Source: Steroidobacteraceae bacterium
GTDB lineage: Bacteria; Pseudomonadota; Gammaproteobacteria; Steroidobacterales; Steroidobacteraceae
Direction: 5' to 3'
NCBI GenBank assembly: GCA_025451845.1
Contig: JANWJS010000004.1
Coordinates: forward strand, 62,001 to 126,000
DNA: 64,000 nucleotides
Shown: piece after piece, positions 59,312 through 64,000 of the stretch
How the letters are laid out: each line of letters begins with the position of its first letter
Numbering within the stretch: the first letter of the stretch is position 1
Notes under the pieces: generated by a model
What the model was told of the DNA's origin: nothing
What the model saw: only the letters and a program-made list of their open reading frames with translations
Database searches by the model: none
Position numbers and translations under genes: made by a program

Positions 59312-62300
59312 ATGGCCGGAGTGCGAGGTCGACGCTGGCTGATCACCGCCGCAGTCCTCGTGGGGCTCGTGGGGTTGTATGCCGCGGCAGGTTTTCTGCT
59401 GGTCCCGCACCTCGTGCGATCGGAACTGGTGGATCTCACCGCCAAGGACTTCGGCAGGACGCTCTCGATTGGAGACGTCAGCTTCAATCCCTTCACCTGG
59501 ACGCTCGACATCACGGAATTCTCGCTTCCGGATGCCGACGGCCGGCCGATGATCTCCTTCGGCCGTCTGGAGGTTGCGGTAGGCATCTCCAGCGTGCCGC
59601 GTCTCGCGCCGAGTCTGAGCGATATCGTCCTCGAGGGCCCGCATGTCAATGCGGTGGTCCGGCGTGACGGCAAGCTCAATCTCGCAGATCTGGAGAAGCC
59701 GGCACAGCCGGCGCAAGCCTCCAGCTCCAAACCCCTCAAGCTGTTCGTCGATCGGCTGGCGGTCGCGAACGGCAGTGCGAGCTACGAGGATGACTCGCGG
59801 CCGACGCCCTTCCGCCTCGACCTCAACCCCATCGGCTTCGAGCTGCTCCACTTCAGTACCACCGGCGGCACGGCGGGCAGCTATCACCTCACCGCCACGA
59901 TCGGCCAGGGCGGCAGCCTGGATTGGTCGGGCACGATCCAAACACAGCCGGTCTCGCTGCACGGCACGGTGAAGCTCGACGGCTTGAGCGCCCGCACCGT
60001 CGGGACCTATCTCAGTCCCATCCTGCCCGCGGAGATTTCCCGGGGCACCGTAGCCCTCCAAGCCGGGTTTGCGATCGATAGTGCTCGCAACGGCTCCGCG
60101 GCCGAGGGCGTCAGGATGACAGTTGATGTATCGCAGGCGCAGGTGAGTGGGCTGGGCATCAGGCCGAAGCAGGCCACTGCGGACTCCCTGCAGCTCAATC
60201 GCCTCACTCTCGGCAATGCTCATATCGATCTGGAGCAGCGCTCCATCCGGGTGGGTGAGATCGCCCTCGCCGGCGCCGATGTCCGTGGCTGGCTCGATCA
60301 GCGCGGGCGGCTCAACTTGCTGCAGCTCCTCGGCCACTCCGCTGCCGGGCCGACAAACTCGCCGTCCACGCAGCAAAGTGCGGCGGCGCAAACTGCGATG
60401 CCCTCCGCGCCGGCACCGTCCGCGAGCTCCCGAGCGCCAGCTGCCCGCGCCGCTGCCTGGCGTATCGCCGCCCCGGACATTCGCATCGAGGATACCCGGG
60501 TGTCCCTGGAAGACCGTGGCGTCAAGCCTGCCGTCCGCCTGACCCTCAGTGCGATAACGGCCCGGCTCACGGGCTATGACACCTCGCCGCAGAGCCGCAT
60601 CAAGGCTTCCCTGCAAATGGCAGTCAACGGCAAGGGAACGCTGCATCTGACGGCGGAGGGAGCTCTGCAGCCCGAGGCGCTGAGCGCGAAATTGGCCGTC
60701 AGCCATGTCGATTTGCGTCCTCTGCAGCCCTACCTCAACAAGTACACCGCCCTCACGCTGCTCAGCGGTTCCCTGAGCACTACGCTCGACATCGATCAGC
60801 GAGCCGACGGGCGCCTCGGAACCGCCGGCCGGATCGATATCGCCGATTTGCGCGCGGTGGATGACGACCTCAAGCAGGACTTCGTCAAGTGGCAGGGCCT
60901 GCACATCGTCGGCTTCCGGTATGCCTCCAGGCCCGCGAGCCTGCATATCGACCACATCACTGCCGTGGGCCCGTACGCGCGCGTCATCATCGGCTCGGAC
61001 CACACTATGAACGTGTCGGAGGCCCTGCATCCGCGCGGCGCCCACCCGAAGACCGCGCAGGCGAGCGCCGCTGCAGCCGCCGGAACGGCATCTGCCGGCG
61101 GGAATGCACCTGCCGCGTCTTCGAAGGCCTCGATGGCGATGACCATCGGTCTGGTGCGCATCGCCAACGGCACCGCCGACTACGCCGACTTCTCGATGCA
61201 ACCCAATTTCGCGACCGGCATCCAGGATCTGCACGGCACGATCAAAGGCCTGTCGTCCGACCCGAGCTCGCGCGCCACTGTCGATCTGCAGGGAAGGGTG
61301 GACCGCTACGCGCCTGTCGACATCAGCGGTGTCGTGAATCTGCTCGCTGCCACTGCTTACACGGACATCAGGATGAAATTCCGCGGGCTCGAGCTGACGC
61401 GCATGACTCCCTACGCGGTGCGTTTCGCCGGCTACAAGATCGCCAGCGGCACGCTCGATGCCGACCTCCACTATAAGGTCGACCATGGCAGACTCGACGC
61501 CAATCACTCGCTGGTCATCGACCAACTGCAGCTTGGCGATCAGGTCGCCAGTCCGCATGCGACCAAGCTGCCCTTGCGGCTGGCCGTCGCCCTGCTCAAG
61601 GACCGCAACGGCGTCATCCGGCTCGGGCTGCCGGTGACGGGCAGCCTCAACAACCCGCAGTTCAGCCTGGGGCCGCTGATCGGCAAGGCGCTCCTCAACG
61701 TATTGGCGAAGGCGGTCACGGCGCCCTTCGCCATGCTCGGACGGATGTTCGGCGGCGGTGCGGACATCAACAAGGTCGACTTCCCTGCGGGGAGCGCGAC
61801 CTTGCTGCCCGCTGCGCAGGCACGGGTGGCGGCGGTCGCCAAGGCGCTGGCGCAGCGGCCGCAATTGCAGCTGCTGGTTCCGGCGGTGTTCTCTCCCGAT
61901 GTCGACCGACCGGCACTGGCACAGCACCAGTTGCGGCATGAGCTGATCACCCTCGCGCGCAGTGGCGCCGGCGCCCCCCGGCGCCAGGGGCGCGCAAATC
62001 GGGGGCAGCAACAGGCGCCGCGACCGGCCGCCGGCCGCGAAGTGCTGGAGCTTCCGGGAGAGCATTACCGGCTGCTGCGCGCGGCCTACCAGAACGCCTT
62101 CGGCCCCAAAGCAGCGCTGCCCGACGCGGCCCAAAAAGTGCCGCCCTATGACCCCGCCATTCTCGAGATGCAATCGGCGCTGCTCAAACGGATGCAGGTG
62201 TCTGACGCCGAGTTGCAGGCTCTGGCGCAACAGCGTGCGCAGGCGATCCGCGCGGCCATTGTCGCAGCCGGCGTCGCAGCCGGACGGGTCGCAATCACCG

Positions 62301-62359
62301 CGACCGCGCAGCAGCCAGCCGCTGGCGGCAAAGTAGCGGTCAAGCTCGGTCTAAAATAA
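59312..62359 (+). CDS. AsmA-like DUF748 envelope protein
   Basis: 1015 residues. One N-terminal membrane anchor (about 8-30), then DUF748 repeats of beta-helix-like sequence (SFNPFTWTLDITEFSLPD near 67 and a second block near 600-760). A C-terminal OmpA-like stretch around 815-880 (VDFPAGSATLLPAAQARVAAVA). AsmA-type proteins span the periplasm and are tied to lipid transport or outer membrane assembly. A low-complexity Ala/Pro insert is present near 345-385 and again near 575-605. Start ATG 59312 with AGG 7 bp upstream. Confidence 0.85.
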   Translation: MAGVRGRRWLITAAVLVGLVGLYAAAGFLLVPHLVRSELVDLTAKDFGRTLSIGDVSFNPFTWTLDITEFSLPDADGRPMISFGRLEVAVGISSVPRLAPSLSDIVLEGPHVNAVVRRDGKLNLADLEKPAQPAQASSSKPLKLFVDRLAVANGSASYEDDSRPTPFRLDLNPIGFELLHFSTTGGTAGSYHLTATIGQGGSLDWSGTIQTQPVSLHGTVKLDGLSARTVGTYLSPILPAEISRGTVALQAGFAIDSARNGSAAEGVRMTVDVSQAQVSGLGIRPKQATADSLQLNRLTLGNAHIDLEQRSIRVGEIALAGADVRGWLDQRGRLNLLQLLGHSAAGPTNSPSTQQSAAAQTAMPSAPAPSASSRAPAARAAAWRIAAPDIRIEDTRVSLEDRGVKPAVRLTLSAITARLTGYDTSPQSRIKASLQMAVNGKGTLHLTAEGALQPEALSAKLAVSHVDLRPLQPYLNKYTALTLLSGSLSTTLDIDQRADGRLGTAGRIDIADLRAVDDDLKQDFVKWQGLHIVGFRYASRPASLHIDHITAVGPYARVIIGSDHTMNVSEALHPRGAHPKTAQASAAAAAGTASAGGNAPAASSKASMAMTIGLVRIANGTADYADFSMQPNFATGIQDLHGTIKGLSSDPSSRATVDLQGRVDRYAPVDISGVVNLLAATAYTDIRMKFRGLELTRMTPYAVRFAGYKIASGTLDADLHYKVDHGRLDANHSLVIDQLQLGDQVASPHATKLPLRLAVALLKDRNGVIRLGLPVTGSLNNPQFSLGPLIGKALLNVLAKAVTAPFAMLGRMFGGGADINKVDFPAGSATLLPAAQARVAAVAKALAQRPQLQLLVPAVFSPDVDRPALAQHQLRHELITLARSGAGAPRRQGRANRGQQQAPRPAAGREVLELPGEHYRLLRAAYQNAFGPKAALPDAAQKVPPYDPAILEMQSALLKRMQVSDAELQALAQQRAQAIRAAIVAAGVAAGRVAITATAQQPAAGGKVAVKLGLK

Positions 62360-62438
62360 GCGGTTGCAGCATGCATTCAGGCATGCGGCTGGCTTCCCAG
62401 GGCTGCGCTCCGGGTTATGAAGTAGAGAGGAACAGGTG

Positions 62439-64000
62439 ATGCATCGACGTGGGTTTTTGCGTGTGGGCAGCTCCACCATGGTGGGATTTGCTCCTTGGCC
62501 GTGGGCTTTCAACCGTCGCAAGCCGCCTGTCCCGGCCGCCAAGGGTGTGACGCTCATGGGCAAGCCCGCACCCTTCAGCTATGCGGATTTGAAGGGGGTT
62601 GCGCGCACCATGGGCACCACGCCCTACCGCGAGTCCTTCAAGCCGTTGCCGGAGCCCCTGCAGCACCTCAGCTGGGATCAATGGGAATCGATCGTCTGCC
62701 GGACTGAGCGGGCGCTCTGGTACGGCGAGGATCTCCTCTTTCGCATCCGCTTCGATCACCTCGGCTTCAGCTTCTCCAAGCCAGTGCAGTTGTACGTCGT
62801 GGAGAACGGGCAGGCGCGGGAAATTCTGTTCGACCCCGCCCTGTTCGACTACGGCAGATCGGGGCTCAAGTCCGCGGACCTGCCGAAGGATCTCGGCTTT
62901 GCCGGGTTCAACGTCCTGTTTCACACCGACTGGGCGAGCGATCGCGCGGTGTTTCAGGGCGCCTCCTACTTCCGCGCGGTGGACGGGGATGGGCAATACG
63001 GCATGTCCCAGCGCGGCCTCGCGATCGACACCGGCATGCAGCAGCCGGAGGAGTTTCCCGACTTCGTCGCGTTCTATCTGGAGAAGCCGGCCAAGGGCTC
63101 ATCGCTACTCACCGTTTATGCGCTGCTCGACTCCCCGAGCGTCGCGGGCGCCTATCGGTTCATCATCGACGTCGCCAGCACTCTGGTGATGGACGTCGAT
63201 GCGGCGCTCTACCCGCGCAAGGAGATCCAGCGTCTCGGCATCGCCCCCTGCACCAGCATGTTCCTGGTCGGCGAGAACGACCACCGGGTGAATGACGACT
63301 GGCGCCCGCAGATCCACGACTCCGACGGGCTGCAGATGAATACCGGCGCGGGGGAGTGGATCTGGCGCCCGCTCGTCAATCCGCGCGCCCTGCGCATCAA
63401 CACCTACGTCGACGAGAATCCCCGCGGCTTCGGCCTGATGCAGCGCGAGCGGCGCTTCTCGCAGTTTCAGGACGACGGCGTCTTCTACAACAGGCGGCCG
63501 GACTGCTGGGTGGCGCCGAAGGCGCCCTGGGGCAAGGGCGGCGTCATGCTGGTGGAGATCCCGACCGGCGACGAGACGATGGACAACATCGTCGCTTTCT
63601 GGAGCCCGGCGGACAAGAGCGAGCCAGGGCGCGAGTACCTCTACGGCTACCGTTTGTACTGGTGCCGCGAGAATCCGTTCCATAGTCATCTCGCGCAGGT
63701 CGGGGCGACGCGCGATGGCATTGGCGGCGTGGTCGGCCAGAAGCGCACTCATTTCGCGTGGCGCTTCGTGATCGACTTCGTCGGCGGCGACCTCGGGACG
63801 CTCGGCCCGGATGCCAAGGTTGTTCCCGTCATAAGTGCGTCGCGCGGCCACATCGAGATCACCTCGGCGCGGCCATTGCTGCCGATCAAGGGCTGGCGCG
63901 CGATGTTCGATGTCGTGCCGGACGATACGGAGCAGCCGATCGACTTGCGGCTCTACCTGTCCCTGGACGGGCAGGCGCTGACGGAGACCTGGATGTATCA
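62439..64000 (+). CDS. opgD: Glucan biosynthesis protein D (partial, runs off the end)
   Basis: I read this frame directly from ATG 62439 to the window end with no stop, 520 residues seen. The twin-arginine start MHRRGFLRVGSS indicates Tat export, typical of OpgD rather than OpgG. Other matches are FSYADLKGVARTM, YGEDLLFRIRFDHLGF (in part), and APKAPWGKGGVMLVEIPT. It takes part in branching or release of osmoregulated periplasmic glucans. The AGAGAGGAACAGG before the start serves as the ribosome site. About 20 residues of the C-terminus are likely missing. Confidence 0.9.
   Translation, partial: MHRRGFLRVGSSTMVGFAPWPWAFNRRKPPVPAAKGVTLMGKPAPFSYADLKGVARTMGTTPYRESFKPLPEPLQHLSWDQWESIVCRTERALWYGEDLLFRIRFDHLGFSFSKPVQLYVVENGQAREILFDPALFDYGRSGLKSADLPKDLGFAGFNVLFHTDWASDRAVFQGASYFRAVDGDGQYGMSQRGLAIDTGMQQPEEFPDFVAFYLEKPAKGSSLLTVYALLDSPSVAGAYRFIIDVASTLVMDVDAALYPRKEIQRLGIAPCTSMFLVGENDHRVNDDWRPQIHDSDGLQMNTGAGEWIWRPLVNPRALRINTYVDENPRGFGLMQRERRFSQFQDDGVFYNRRPDCWVAPKAPWGKGGVMLVEIPTGDETMDNIVAFWSPADKSEPGREYLYGYRLYWCRENPFHSHLAQVGATRDGIGGVVGQKRTHFAWRFVIDFVGGDLGTLGPDAKVVPVISASRGHIEITSARPLLPIKGWRAMFDVVPDDTEQPIDLRLYLSLDGQALTETWMY

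Noticed and set aside
59273-62230. 985-codon minus-strand open frame
   Set aside because: It lies wholly opposite the DUF748 gene; its His/Arg/Gln/Glu-rich sequence is typical of an antisense frame in GC-rich DNA and shows no domain.
1-64000. CRISPR arrays, tRNA or rRNA genes, transposases
   Set aside because: No regularly spaced direct repeats, no cloverleaf-like sequence and no transposase or integrase motif was seen; the dispersed hairpins are not CRISPR repeats.

Overview
The window is GC-rich, densely coded chromosome from a Gram-negative bacterium, most likely a gammaproteobacterium. Evidence for this placement: a fused RlmK/RlmL methyltransferase, IDH kinase/phosphatase AceK beside an IDH carrying its phosphorylation serine, a Tat-type OpgD, the Puu polyamine pathway, RND and Emr-type tripartite pumps, and an AsmA/DUF748 protein. 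A lineage near Xanthomonadales, Nevskiales or Steroidobacterales is my inference only. I saw no rRNA, tRNA, CRISPR, insertion sequence, prophage or attachment site. The gene content looks like core chromosome.

Layout. 1-4.2 kb: end of a MarR-type regulator, then emrA-emrB-outer membrane factor, a complete MFS tripartite efflux operon. 4.3-6.1 kb: a small minus-strand operon of a winged-helix-like protein and two DUF5985 membrane proteins, then a repeat-containing lipoprotein. 6.1-8.7 kb: ABC-2 exporter translationally coupled to a phosphoribosyltransferase. 9-13.2 kb: RND pump without its own outer membrane factor. 13.2-15 kb: pirin and an HxlR regulator, divergent. 15-24.5 kb: two small ORFs split by a terminator, two NAD-dependent dehydrogenases, a carboxylesterase, a ferritin-like protein, a secreted protein, an M16 peptidase and Fe-superoxide dismutase. 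24.7-29 kb: ClC channel, OmpA-like protein, a tiny membrane protein and an omega-aminotransferase.

29-43.5 kb: rlmKL, asd with a structured leader, then a polyamine island (puuB divergent from puuD-puuA-potF-potG-potH-potI) continuing into polyphosphate glucokinase and two PLP enzymes of sulfur amino acid metabolism. 43.5-47.4 kb: a minus-strand run icd-NUDIX-aceK-DUF2905, placing IDH next to the enzyme that phosphorylates it. 47.5-50.3 kb: amino acid/polyamine permease coupled to agmatine deiminase, a second polyamine locus. 50.4-64 kb: TPR membrane protein, PlpD-like patatin, MsrA, a beta-propeller lipoprotein, gamma-glutamyltransferase, a DUF748 protein and the start of opgD, which runs off the window.

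The main functional theme is uptake and breakdown of putrescine/agmatine through gamma-glutamyl intermediates. The most unusual non-coding feature is a family of hairpin repeats found only between genes, in at least four related copies. No clear new defence or mobile system was found. The best leads are the repeat family, the asd leader, the ABC-phosphoribosyltransferase operon, the DUF5985 operon and several small proteins.
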